The position numbers and the translations under genes were made by a program. Shown here piece after piece: positions 13,843-21,902 of a stretch of DNA of 34,920 nt. The number at the start of each line of letters is the position of its first letter. The first letter of the stretch is position 1. The DNA is from a bacterium (GTDB taxonomy: Bacteria > Patescibacteriota > Minisyncoccia > Phycocordibacterales > GCA-002787175), in contig JAUYJM010000009.1 of the NCBI GenBank assembly GCA_030689285.1, forward strand, positions 1 through 34,920, given 5' to 3'. Under the pieces are notes generated by a model. It was not told the origin of the DNA. It saw only the letters and a program-made list of their open reading frames with translations, and did not search any database.

Positions 13843-15195
13843 ATGGGGTTTACCAAAATTTTTAGACGCAAAATCGCTTTTTTCGCGCTTGTCGCTGTTA
13901 TCGTGGGAGTTTCTCCTGTCCTTATTTCTGCTCAGACAACCGTAAGCGCGGTGGCAGAAAGAGAAGCGGAACTTAGGAGGGAGTTGGCGGAATTGGAAGC
14001 GGAAATAGAAAAACAGCAGGAAATTTTGAGAAGCAAACAAAGAGAATCTGTTTCTCTGGAAAGGGACATAGCAATACTCAATGCCCGTATAGAGGAGGCG
14101 AAGCTTACTATTCGCGCCAAAACGATACGCATAAACGGACTGACATCCGATATCGGCGTCAAAACTGAAATCATCGGCGATTTGGAAGAAAAAATAGAAA
14201 AAAATAAAAGCTCTTTGTCGGAGCTTATTAGGCGCACAAATGAGTATGACGATTATTCTCTATTGGAGCTTCTGCTTAGCCAGGAAGAAATGTCTGAATT
14301 TTTTGCCGATGCCGATTCTTATTTCACACTCCAGAGCTCCTTGTATTCTTTGGTGCAGAACGTAAAGAATAATAAAAACGCGAACGAAAACGAACGAAAT
14401 AAGCTTGACCAGACCAGAAAAGCGGAGATAGATGCCCGCGTAGACGTGGAGGCGGAAAAAAGGATTATTGAAAAAAGTGAGGTTGAAAAGAAAAAACTGC
14501 TTGCGATAAGCAAACAGGAAGAATCGGCCTATGAGAAGGTTTTGGAGGAGAGGCAAAAAAAGGCCGCGTCAATAAGGAGCGCGCTTTTCGCACTGCGGGA
14601 TACAGCGGCAATCCCGTTTGGAGAAGCGCTTGAGTACGCGACCAAGGCGTCCGGTAAAACCGGAGTCAGACCGGCTTTTATATTAGCCATACTTACGCAA
14701 GAGTCAAATTTGGGTGAAAATGTCGGTACTTGTAATAGGCCGCAAGACACAAAAAAGTGGCGGGATATTATGCCCGGTCCAGACGATAATTCTTGGAGAG
14801 ACGACCAGACGGTTTTCCAGTCTCTTATGGATGAACTAGGTTTTGACCCCGATGTGATGCCGCTTTCTTGTCCGTACGGAGGGGGGTGGGGAGGAGCGAT
14901 GGGACCTTCGCAATTTATACCTACCACATGGCAGGCCTATAAATCTCGTGTAGCCAAGGTTACCGGTCATAACCCACCAAATCCGTGGAATCCGGAAGAT
15001 GCCATTACCGCGACTTCTTTGTATCTTATGGACCTGGGCGCGGACAAGGGAGGATATAGCGCCGAGCTTGAGGCGGCGCTTCGCTACTACGCCGGTAGCA
15101 ACTGGAACAAGCCTCAAAACGCATTTTACGGGCGACAAGTCCTCGCTCACGCAGAGGATATACAAGAGAATATGATTGACCCGCTCAACTTCTAA
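13843..15195 (+). CDS. secreted coiled-coil protein with C-terminal lytic transglycosylase domain
   Basis: 450 residues. The N-terminus has a basic start and a hydrophobic segment (about residues 11-31, IAFFALVAVIVGVSPVLISA) acting as signal or anchor. Long coiled coils follow (about 35-130 and 180-240), as in PcsB/CwlO/EnvC-type proteins that activate or position cell-wall hydrolases. The C-terminal part (about 250-450) is a lytic transglycosylase-like fold: FILAILTQESNLGENVGTC carries the likely catalytic Glu, and GAMGPSQFIPTTW is the typical MltB/SLT motif, followed by DAITATSLYLMDLGAD. It would cut or remodel peptidoglycan, probably at the septum. Start ATG 13843 sits six nt after an extended -10 (TGATAAAAT), so a leaderless mRNA is likely; GTG 13837 is the alternative. 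The gene stands alone between terminator and repeat. Confidence 0.87.
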   Translation: MGFTKIFRRKIAFFALVAVIVGVSPVLISAQTTVSAVAEREAELRRELAELEAEIEKQQEILRSKQRESVSLERDIAILNARIEEAKLTIRAKTIRINGLTSDIGVKTEIIGDLEEKIEKNKSSLSELIRRTNEYDDYSLLELLLSQEEMSEFFADADSYFTLQSSLYSLVQNVKNNKNANENERNKLDQTRKAEIDARVDVEAEKRIIEKSEVEKKKLLAISKQEESAYEKVLEERQKKAASIRSALFALRDTAAIPFGEALEYATKASGKTGVRPAFILAILTQESNLGENVGTCNRPQDTKKWRDIMPGPDDNSWRDDQTVFQSLMDELGFDPDVMPLSCPYGGGWGGAMGPSQFIPTTWQAYKSRVAKVTGHNPPNPWNPEDAITATSLYLMDLGADKGGYSAELEAALRYYAGSNWNKPQNAFYGRQVLAHAEDIQENMIDPLNF

Positions 15196-15420
15196 GTGTT
15201 TATTTAGGTGTCCAACCTCCAGAAATTTTGCAAAAAGTGTGGTGTAATGCGTATTGAGTCATTTTAAACAAGTCCAAATATGCCGGCGAGGCGAGTAAAA
15301 ATGGAGAATTAAAGCCGTTTTTCTGGAGGTGTTGAGAGTTACAGTGGTAAGAGTTGCAATACGACAATGTTTCTGGTATATTCGTGTCATTCGTTTATAT
15401 TCGTAATTAGTGCTGTGTTT
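15196..15420. repeat. repeat spacer between the lytic transglycosylase and rpmE
   Basis: 15280-15350 (GGCGAGGCGAGTAAAAATGG, then GAGAATTAAAGCCG and GGTGTTGAGAGTTAC) matches 30197-30257 in the same orientation and the start of 1483-1515 in reverse complement. 15383-15412 (GTGTCATTCGTTTATATTCG, then TAATTAGTG) is the reverse complement of the CACTAATTACGAAT repeat near 22727. No gene is seen. Confidence 0.65.
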
Positions 15421-15657
15421 ATGAAAAAAGACATCCATCCAAAGTATTTCACGGACGCAAAAGTTGCCTGCGCTTGCGGCAACCGTTTTTCCGTTGGTTC
15501 TACGGTGGAAAAAATTGAGGTGGAAATCTGCAGCAAATGCCATCCGTTTTTTACGGGAACTGACAAGGTTGTGGACACTGCTGGCCGAGTGGAAAGATTC
15601 AAACAAAAGCAGGCTAAAGCCGGCAAAACAGACAAGAAAAAGCTTAAAACTAAGTGA
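15421..15657 (+). CDS. rpmE: 50S ribosomal protein L31, zinc-binding type
   Basis: 78 residues. It starts MKKDIHPKYFTDAKVACACG and includes VEKIEVEICSKCHPFFTGTDK. The CxC plus CxxC cysteines form the zinc site of the C+ type of L31, which bridges the subunits on the large ribosomal particle. The C-terminus is a Lys-rich tail. ATG 15421 starts the conserved domain; upstream in-frame codons (from 15367) lie in repeat DNA. It is followed 97 nt later by prfA, an L31-RF1 pairing that is common in bacteria. Confidence 0.95.
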   Translation: MKKDIHPKYFTDAKVACACGNRFSVGSTVEKIEVEICSKCHPFFTGTDKVVDTAGRVERFKQKQAKAGKTDKKKLKTK

Positions 15658-15754
15658 AATATTATATATCAATAAACGGCCATTTTACTCAGGCAGTATT
15701 GATTAACGAGTATCAACGCCAAACGGGCACTCAATATTCTTGCCTTTGGTAACT

Positions 15755-16711
15755 ATGGATATAGATATAAAAAAGTACAAAAACAACCCACGAACCGCCT
15801 ATTTGGCTGAAGGACTTGAAAAATTGCTTCGCGAAGAGGATGAGTTGAAAGGACTTTTAAATGAAAGCCCTGAACTTTCCGAACTTTCAAAAAAAGAACT
15901 TGAAACAATCGCCGAGCAGAAAGAAACACTGGTCTCCCAGATGGACGGTATTTTAAAGGAAGAAGAAACCGAAACGGAATTTCCTAAGAATCTTATTTTG
16001 GAAGTCAGGGCGGGGGCGGGCGGCGAAGAGGCGGCGCTTTTCGCTAAAAAACTCGCCTTAATGTATCAAAAATACGCTTTGTCGGTGGGTTGGAGATTTA
16101 AAGTGATTGACGAATCATTGAGTTCTCTTTCGGGATATAAGGAGGCGGTGTTTGAAATATCCGGAAAGGACTCGTTTAAAAAACTTAGATTTGAGACTGG
16201 CGTGCACCGCATACAAAGAGTGCCGGAAACCGAAAAATCCGGACGAATACATACTTCCACCGCTTCGGTTGCGATTTTACCCATAAGGGTAAAAGTGTCA
16301 GTCAGCATAAATCCGGTCGATTTGGAAATAGAATTTTCCCGTTCCGGCGGCGCGGGAGGCCAGAATGTAAACAAAGTGGAAACCGCGGTGCGTATTATCC
16401 ACAAACCCACCGGTATTGACGCCAAATCAACAGCCGAGAGAAGCCAGCTTAAGAACCGCGAAAAAGCCATGGCGGTCCTTTCGGCAAAACTTCAGGCCAA
16501 GAAAGAAGAAGAAGAGGCGAAAAAATTTTCTTTGCAGAGAAAGAATCAGATAGGTACGGGAGACAGGTCGGAGAAAATACGGACTTATAATATTCTTCAG
16601 GATAGGGTGACAGACCATCGCATAAAGGAATCGTGGCATGGAATAGACAAAATCTTTGAGGGCGGGATAGAGCAGATAATGGAAGCGTTGGAGGAAAAAG
16701 CGGGAGAATAA
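15755..16711 (+). CDS. prfA: peptide chain release factor 1
   Basis: 318 residues from ATG 15755. RF1 recognises UAA and UAG and triggers peptide release. The catalytic GGQ is present (SGGAGGQNVNKVET, near residue 205). The codon-reading PxT tripeptide appears as PET in RVPETEKSGRIHTSTAS. The protein is about 40 residues shorter than typical RF1, with the loss in N-terminal domain 1, which mediates RF3 and post-termination contacts; such trimming is common in reduced genomes. A TTG five codons upstream (15740) is an alternative start. prfB is not in the window, but TGA stops are used here, so RF2 should exist elsewhere. Confidence 0.94.
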   Translation: MDIDIKKYKNNPRTAYLAEGLEKLLREEDELKGLLNESPELSELSKKELETIAEQKETLVSQMDGILKEEETETEFPKNLILEVRAGAGGEEAALFAKKLALMYQKYALSVGWRFKVIDESLSSLSGYKEAVFEISGKDSFKKLRFETGVHRIQRVPETEKSGRIHTSTASVAILPIRVKVSVSINPVDLEIEFSRSGGAGGQNVNKVETAVRIIHKPTGIDAKSTAERSQLKNREKAMAVLSAKLQAKKEEEEAKKFSLQRKNQIGTGDRSEKIRTYNILQDRVTDHRIKESWHGIDKIFEGGIEQIMEALEEKAGE

Positions 16712-16775
16712 GAAGCGTGTTAGCCACTGTCGTCAGGTTGTATTTCCCTTGCCTTTATGATATATTTTATTCTCT

Positions 16776-17492
16776 ATGGATATAGAATTACAAAAAGAAA
16801 ACGAGCTTATAGACCAAATGTTTAAGGTAGGCGCGCATTACGGCTTCGGTAAAAGTAGGCGACATCCATCGGCTTCCTCTTTTATATTCGGAATTAAAAA
16901 CCGAGTGGAGATTTTTGATTTGGAAAAAACCAGTATTTTGCTTGAACGAGCGAAGATTTTCGCCAAAGAGCTCGGAAAAGGCGGTAAAACTCTGCTTTTT
17001 GTCGGCAGTAAGCATGAGGCGCAGGATGCTATAGAAAAGGCGGCCAAGCGGTTATCAATGCCTTTCGTCTTTAACCGTTGGATAGGAGGAACTCTTACAA
17101 ATTTTTCCGTAATACGCGGAAGAGTGGAAAAACTTCACAAACTTTTGTCAGAAAAAGAAAAAGGAGAACATTCAAAGTACACGAAAAAGGAGAGGATACT
17201 TATAGACAGGGAAGTGGAAAGACTGGAGAAACTTTTCGGGGGCATTTCAAACATGGCGGCAAAGCCGCATGCCCTTTTTGTCGTCGACCCTAAGCATGAA
17301 TCCACCGCTATTGCTGAAGCAAAAAAAACAGGAATTCCGGTGATTTCCCTCTTGGGCTCCGATTGCGATAAGGGGAGTATAGAGTATCCGATATTTGGCA
17401 ACGACTCGTCTAAATCCAGCATCAGCTTTTTTGCTGAACAGGTAGCTGAAAGCTACGAAAGTGGGAAAACCGCGACGACAAATAACTCATAA
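16776..17492 (+). CDS. rpsB: 30S ribosomal protein S2
   Basis: 238 residues, normal for S2. Conserved pieces are KVGAHYGFGKSRRHPSASSF, the NRWIGGTLTNF motif near residues 103-113, coiled-coil region KLHKLLSEKEKGEHSKYTKK, and DPKHESTAIAEAKKTGIPV near the end. In most S2 the first motif reads GxHxGHxxxxWNPKM; here it is more divergent. S2 sits at the head-body junction of the small subunit and is needed for S1 binding. A -10-like TATATT/TATTTT lies 7-9 nt before the ATG. tsf follows 70 nt downstream, the classical rpsB-tsf order. Confidence 0.95.
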   Translation: MDIELQKENELIDQMFKVGAHYGFGKSRRHPSASSFIFGIKNRVEIFDLEKTSILLERAKIFAKELGKGGKTLLFVGSKHEAQDAIEKAAKRLSMPFVFNRWIGGTLTNFSVIRGRVEKLHKLLSEKEKGEHSKYTKKERILIDREVERLEKLFGGISNMAAKPHALFVVDPKHESTAIAEAKKTGIPVISLLGSDCDKGSIEYPIFGNDSSKSSISFFAEQVAESYESGKTATTNNS

Positions 17493-17562
17493 TAAGGAAG
17501 AAAGTTCTCTTTAATTTAAATTGAAGTTCATTTAGTTTTTAGCTGCTAGCGATAGGTTTTCT

Positions 17563-18150
17563 ATGACAACTACCGAACAAATAAAACAACTCCGCGACCA
17601 GACCGGCATATCCATTATGCAATGCAAAAAGGCGTTGGAAGAGGCCGGCGACGATATGGAAAAGGCCGTGATTCTGCTTCGTAAAAAAGGAGCGGGAGCG
17701 GCGGCCAAAAAAAGCGGCAGAGTCTTGGGTTCGGGAGTGGTTGCCGCGTATATCCACGGAGAAGGTTCGGTGGGAGCGATGGTAGAGTTGGCCTGCGAGA
17801 CGGATTTTGTTTCAAGGAATAGTGAATTTCGCTCTCTTGCGTATGATGTGGCTATGCAGGTGGCGGCTATGAATCCGATATACCTGAAACCTGAAGATAT
17901 TTCCGAAGAGGACAAGAATAGGGCCAAAGAGGTTTTCGCGGAGGAGGTAAAGAACAAGCCGGAAAATATGAGAGAAAAAATTTTGGAAGGCAAACTGGCC
18001 GCCCACTTTAGAGAACAGGTTTTACTTGAGCAGGCGTTTATCAAGGACCAAGATAAAAAAATTCTTGACATTATAGAAGCAGCCGTTCATAAATTTGGAG
18101 AGAAGGTGGAAGTCATAAGATTCTCCAGATTTGAAGTCGGCAAACTATAA
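17563..18150 (+). CDS. tsf: elongation factor Ts
   Basis: 195 residues, the short form of EF-Ts. It exchanges GDP for GTP on EF-Tu. The N-terminal UBA-like domain reads LRDQTGISIMQCKKALEEAG and is followed by the conserved VELACETDFVSRN core (near residues 76-88), which contacts EF-Tu. The second subdomain and coiled-coil region are reduced compared with the E. coli protein (283 residues), as in many bacteria with small EF-Ts. It follows rpsB, and the next gene starts seven nt after its stop, so the three are likely one operon. Confidence 0.95.
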   Translation: MTTTEQIKQLRDQTGISIMQCKKALEEAGDDMEKAVILLRKKGAGAAAKKSGRVLGSGVVAAYIHGEGSVGAMVELACETDFVSRNSEFRSLAYDVAMQVAAMNPIYLKPEDISEEDKNRAKEVFAEEVKNKPENMREKILEGKLAAHFREQVLLEQAFIKDQDKKILDIIEAAVHKFGEKVEVIRFSRFEVGKL

Positions 18151-18157
18151 AACCATT

Positions 18158-18535
18158 ATGAATACCGACCTTTGGCTTCTTTTAATTTCAATCGCGGGCA
18201 TTTCGCTTCTCATCTTCTTAAAACATCGGGAAGTTGAAAAAGATATTTCGTACCGTCCGTTTAGACAGGCGCGCCGCTCTCTTGACCGCGCGATTGTAAA
18301 CCTACTTGCATGGGCGGGAATGATATTAAGAGAAATTTTCCATCTTAAGAGGGTTTTCTTGGCAAGCTTCAGCCATAGATACGGGAAACTAGTGTCTCTT
18401 GTGTCTGACAAAATATCCGGGTTTTTAGAGAAATTGCACGAACGATTCAGAAAACGCAAAATGAAGGATAACCAAAATCATCACGGCTCTTTCTTTCTAA
18501 AGCACATTTTGGATCACAAGAAAAACTTGGAGTGA
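18158..18535 (+). CDS. small single-pass membrane protein of unknown function
   Basis: 125 residues from ATG 18158, just after tsf. One N-terminal membrane segment is evident (about residues 5-21, LWLLLISIAGISLLIFL), then a basic cytoplasmic or periplasmic region with amphipathic helices (RRSLDRAIVNLLAWAGMILREIF) and a Lys/His-rich end. I do not recognise the family. The spacing suggests cotranscription with rpsB-tsf. Nothing in the sequence indicates an enzyme. A TTG- or GTG-type start further upstream would overlap tsf and is less likely. Confidence 0.65.
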   Translation: MNTDLWLLLISIAGISLLIFLKHREVEKDISYRPFRQARRSLDRAIVNLLAWAGMILREIFHLKRVFLASFSHRYGKLVSLVSDKISGFLEKLHERFRKRKMKDNQNHHGSFFLKHILDHKKNLE

Positions 18536-18551
18536 TAACGACTCCAATTGA

Positions 18552-18714
18552 GGGACTGTTGGCGAATAGGCTTTTGAGGTGATTTTTTCAAAATTCGTGC
18601 GAGGCGAAGTTTCAAATTTATGGCTTAATGCTGGAAGTATTGGCCATAAATTTGAAACAAGCCGCAGCCGAATTTTGGGGAAATCAGCCAAAATGGATAT
18701 TCGGCAACAGTCCC
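18552..18714. repeat. 163-bp nested imperfect palindrome upstream of tRNA-Thr
   Basis: The outer arms GGGACTGTTG (18552-18561) and CAACAGTCCC (18705-18714) enclose TGATTT/AAATCA, AAAATTCG/CGAATTTT, and a perfect 16-bp inner pair, GTTTCAAATTTATGGC (18609-18624) with GCCATAAATTTGAAAC (18643-18658). The loop is 18 nt. No reading frame is convincing. The rest of the spacer to 18860 holds the tRNA promoter region (extended -10 TGGTAAACT near 18816-18824). Confidence 0.85.
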
Positions 18715-18860
18715 ATTAAGCTTCACCGCAATCCCGTGCCTCGTGACGGATTTTGGACTGCCTGCGGAAGCACACAAAATTCGCTATGAGTTTGCTGAAA
18801 AAAGCATAGGTTTGTGGTAAACTCTGGCTGTTAATCGCAGTCAATTTCGTAGCGTTAAAT

Positions 18861-18936
18861 GCCGCCTTAGCTCAGTTGGTAGAGCAACACTTTTGTAAAG
18901 TGAAGGTCCTCGGTTCAAGTCCGAGAGGCGGCTCCA
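18861..18936 (+). tRNA. tRNA-Thr (anticodon TGT)
   Basis: 76 nt including encoded CCA. Acceptor GCCGCCT/AGGCGGC, discriminator T, D arm GCTCAGTTGGTAGAGC, anticodon loop TTTGTAA, T arm CTCGG-TTCAAGT-CCGAG. The anticodon stem has an A-A mismatch at its first pair if drawn canonically. Reads ACA (and wobble) codons. Confidence 0.94.
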
Positions 18937-19025
18937 GAATATGATTTTCATACAAAAGACCGACTTTTTAATGGGACGCGCGGAATGTTGGCTTTCACCG
19001 CCTGTTTGTCATAGTATTATGCTGT

Positions 19026-20564
19026 ATGGGAAATTTTCAAAGGACATCATACTTTCACGCTGGCCGGGCTAGCGAACTCCAGTCTGGCGACCGAATCCTC
19101 TATAGGATGCTCGAAATACTTCCCGGAACGCTGTCTTGGGGTACGCTTATTCTGGCTGTTTTACTTTCGTATTTCACGCCTGTATTGGCGGCTATTTTTA
19201 TAATAGCTTTTGATTTGTACTGGCTTTTGAAGACGATTTATCTTTCCGCTCACTTGAGAAGCAGTTGGAGAAGAATGCGCCACCATATGAATTTGGACTG
19301 GGAGAAAATGCTGGAACCCTTTACATATGGGCGCATTTTTCATCTTGTCATTCTGCCTTTTTACGACGAATCGGAAGATGTGGTTGACAAAAGCATACAC
19401 TCACTCCTTTCCTCAAAATACGACACCAAGAAGATAATAGTGGTTTTGGCGAGCGAAGAAAGGGCCGGAGAGGCGGCTAGGCAGACAGGCCGAAAAATGG
19501 CTATAAAATACGGCCAATCTTTTTACAGATTTGCCTTGACTGTCCATCCGAAAAATCTTCCTGGGGAGATGGCCGGCAAGGGTTCAAATATCTCTTTCGC
19601 GGCCAGATATGCCAAAGAGAATATCCTAGACAAAGAAAAAATTCGTTACGAAGACGTACTGGTTTCTGCTTTTGACATTGACACGGCGCCATACCCGCAA
19701 TATTTTTTGTGTCTGACGTGGCACTACTTGACTGCCGAAAGACCTTCTCGTTCTTCATTTCAACCAGTGCCTCTTTATAATAATAATATCTGGGATGCTC
19801 CCGCGATTTCCCGCGTAGCCGCCTTGTCCGCCACTTTTTGGCAGATGATACAGCAGGAAAGGCCTGAAAAGTTGGCGACTTTTTCCTCTCACGCGCTTTC
19901 TTTCCGTGCCCTTTATGACATCGGCTTTTGGCAGAAGAATATTGTATCGGAGGACTCCAGAATTTTCTGGAACGCCCTTCTTGCTTTTGACGGCGATTAT
20001 CGCGTGGTGCCGATTTCCTACCCTGTGTCCATGGATGCCAATCTGGCGCCGACTTTATGGCAAACCGTAAAAAATATTTACAAACAGCAACGCAGGTGGA
20101 CTTGGGGAGTAGAAAATGTGCCGTATTTGCTGTTTGGATTTTTGAAAAACAAAAAAATTCCCAAACTTCTGCGTTTTCGCCTGGGCTTCGTCCAACTTGA
20201 AGGGTTCTGGTCTTTAGCCACAAACCCGCTCATCATTTTTCTTTTAGGCTGGATGCCCCTTATTTTAGGAGGAGAAGAATTTAACGCCACCGTGCTTTCT
20301 TATAATCTGCCTCTTATAACGAGAAACATAATGACTCTGGCTATGGTAGGACTTGTGGTATCGGCTCTCATCTCATGGAGTTTTCTACCCAAGAGGCCGG
20401 CTCATTATGGCAAGAAACGGGTTGTCTATATGGCTCTGCAGTGGGTTTTGGTGCCGATAATGCTTGTGTTCTTCGGATCCATACCCGGACTTGATTCGCA
20501 AACACGGCTTATGTTCGGCAAGTATATGGGATTTTGGGTGACGCCTAAACACCGTAAGTCTTGA
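19026..20564 (+). CDS. membrane glycosyltransferase, family 2
   Basis: 512 residues. Two N-terminal membrane segments (about residues 38-70) precede a cytoplasmic GT-A domain. Visible GT2 motifs are LPFYDESEDVVDKSIHSLL at its start, the metal-binding DxD as SAFDIDTAPYPQY (near 216), the acceptor-side SEDSRIFWNA (SED, near 312) and QQRRWTWG (QxxRW type, near 355). Several C-terminal membrane helices follow (about 390-500). The motif set is that of processive synthases and related lipid-linked or extracellular polysaccharide glycosyltransferases. Donor and acceptor sugars cannot be read. TATTAT lies five nt before the ATG with no Shine-Dalgarno. It follows tRNA-Thr and is followed by repeats, so it is probably a single-gene unit. 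Confidence 0.88.
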   Translation: MGNFQRTSYFHAGRASELQSGDRILYRMLEILPGTLSWGTLILAVLLSYFTPVLAAIFIIAFDLYWLLKTIYLSAHLRSSWRRMRHHMNLDWEKMLEPFTYGRIFHLVILPFYDESEDVVDKSIHSLLSSKYDTKKIIVVLASEERAGEAARQTGRKMAIKYGQSFYRFALTVHPKNLPGEMAGKGSNISFAARYAKENILDKEKIRYEDVLVSAFDIDTAPYPQYFLCLTWHYLTAERPSRSSFQPVPLYNNNIWDAPAISRVAALSATFWQMIQQERPEKLATFSSHALSFRALYDIGFWQKNIVSEDSRIFWNALLAFDGDYRVVPISYPVSMDANLAPTLWQTVKNIYKQQRRWTWGVENVPYLLFGFLKNKKIPKLLRFRLGFVQLEGFWSLATNPLIIFLLGWMPLILGGEEFNATVLSYNLPLITRNIMTLAMVGLVVSALISWSFLPKRPAHYGKKRVVYMALQWVLVPIMLVFFGSIPGLDSQTRLMFGKYMGFWVTPKHRKS

Positions 20565-20579
20565 AGGAAGGAAAAAAGG

Positions 20580-20980
20580 ATGAGAGAATTTACAATTTTC
20601 AATTTTGCAATCCCAGTACCAAAGAAATATGAATTTCTTGCTACGGGACAGGTTTTCAATGAATTTTATTGTCTTAATGACGAATTTCCAATGACAAATG
20701 ACAAATCAATGACCAATGAGATTTAATGACAAATGATTGGTTTCCAACTCTAATCGTATTTACGTTTAGCTATGGCTGAAAATATCAGCTTTACAAAAAA
20801 TAATTATTTCCACGCCACATTTTCCCGTTCTTTCTGATAAGTCGTAATTCATTTTGTCATTTTGATTTTGACATTGATTTGTCATTGGAAATTTGTCATT
20901 TGAAATTGACTCGTCATTGCCTGCCCCGTGAGAGCGAATCGATTTTACGGGGAAAATTGTAAAATTGAAATTTTTTTGCC
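20580..20980. repeat. AT-rich low-complexity repeat block, inverted organisation
   Basis: The left part holds AATTTACAATTTTCAATTTT (from about 20588) and CCAATGACAAATGACAAATC. The right part holds their near inverse: CATTGATTTGTCATTGGAAA (from 20872) and AAAATTGTAAAATTGAAATT (from about 20953). CCCCGT...ACGGGG frames 20923-20952. No gene is seen between 20565 and 21020. The same AT-rich words appear at 6410-6465. Confidence 0.75.
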
Positions 20981-21020
20981 GTCCATTCCACCTTTTCCGG
21001 ATTTGATGTATGATTTGTTT

Positions 21021-21899
21021 ATGAAGCCCTTGTCTCGCCGCAAACGCTACGCATATCTGGTCTTTTGTTACGCGCTTTTTTTGATTCTTATACCGGTAAT
21101 AGTCCTTTACGCGGAAGGATATAGGATTGTCCCGGGGCCTTCGCTTGTAAAAACAGGAGGCATTTACATTTACGAAACGACAAACGGCGCCTCTATATTT
21201 ATAGACAATAAAAAAACGGCCAGACTTTCGGCTTTGTCTGACAACTTCTTCATTCAACGGCTTATTCCGGGAATTTACAATGTTAGAGTGCAAAAAGACG
21301 GATTTTTCCCCTGGGAAAAGGAAATAGCGGTTTATGACGGCAGAGTGTCCGAGAACGCTTCCTTTCTTCTTCCTGAAAAGATTTATTTTACAAACATTTC
21401 GGCTACATCAACACTGCGAGCGGAAGAATCTATAAAACTGGTGCAGGAAGCCGAGGTTCTTTTTTCTGAAAAAGACACAACCAATCTCTTGACGAACGGC
21501 CAAGTCCTGTTGCTTGAAAACTTAAGTCGGAAAGTGTTTACTGTAGTCTATTCTGAAAAGAACGACATATTTTTAGTGGGAGGGAAAGAAAAAACTCTTG
21601 AGGTGCTTTGGAGAGGTTCCGGCAGATTGCCTTATTTTTTCTGCTTATACGATATGTGCTCCGATAGTTTTAGCGCTTTTTATCTGGACCAAAAAATTCT
21701 TGACGCGGATTTTTATCCAAAAAGGGAAGATGTGTCAGTTATCCGATTGACGGATGGTATTTATGTGGCAGAATTGGACAGAACTCCGCTTCAACATATA
21801 AGAATGATTTACGAGGGCGAGAATTTGGATTTTCGTCTCTCTGATAATAGAATATATGTAAAGGATGGCAAATACATATACACGGCGCCATTGCCTTAA
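21021..21899 (+). CDS. PEGA-domain membrane-anchored protein
   Basis: 292 residues from ATG 21021. After a basic start (MKPLSRRKRYAY), one membrane helix (about 13-32, LVFCYALFLILIPVIVLYAE) anchors a periplasmic/extracellular part. Residues about 55-105 match a PEGA domain: GASIFIDNKKTARLSALS, then FIQRLIPGIYNVRVQKDGFFPWEKEI. The rest is beta-rich with repeats of the sort found in WD40/propeller-like lids, but I cannot name it. Function is unknown; PEGA proteins are usually surface-associated. TATGAT lies six nt before the ATG (leaderless type). The upstream in-frame codons from 20928 lie in repeat DNA and are rejected. pheS begins four nt after its stop. Confidence 0.75.
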   Translation: MKPLSRRKRYAYLVFCYALFLILIPVIVLYAEGYRIVPGPSLVKTGGIYIYETTNGASIFIDNKKTARLSALSDNFFIQRLIPGIYNVRVQKDGFFPWEKEIAVYDGRVSENASFLLPEKIYFTNISATSTLRAEESIKLVQEAEVLFSEKDTTNLLTNGQVLLLENLSRKVFTVVYSEKNDIFLVGGKEKTLEVLWRGSGRLPYFFCLYDMCSDSFSAFYLDQKILDADFYPKREDVSVIRLTDGIYVAELDRTPLQHIRMIYEGENLDFRLSDNRIYVKDGKYIYTAPLP

Positions 21900-21902
21900 G
21901 TT

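Noticed and set aside
20580..20980. CRISPR array
   Set aside because: The repeats are irregular in length and spacing, overlap each other and are partly inverted; no cas genes are present.
20928..21020. N-terminal extension of the PEGA protein from 20928
   Set aside because: The codons are repeat-derived, and ATG 21021 starts a normal basic-hydrophobic anchor six nt after a -10 box.
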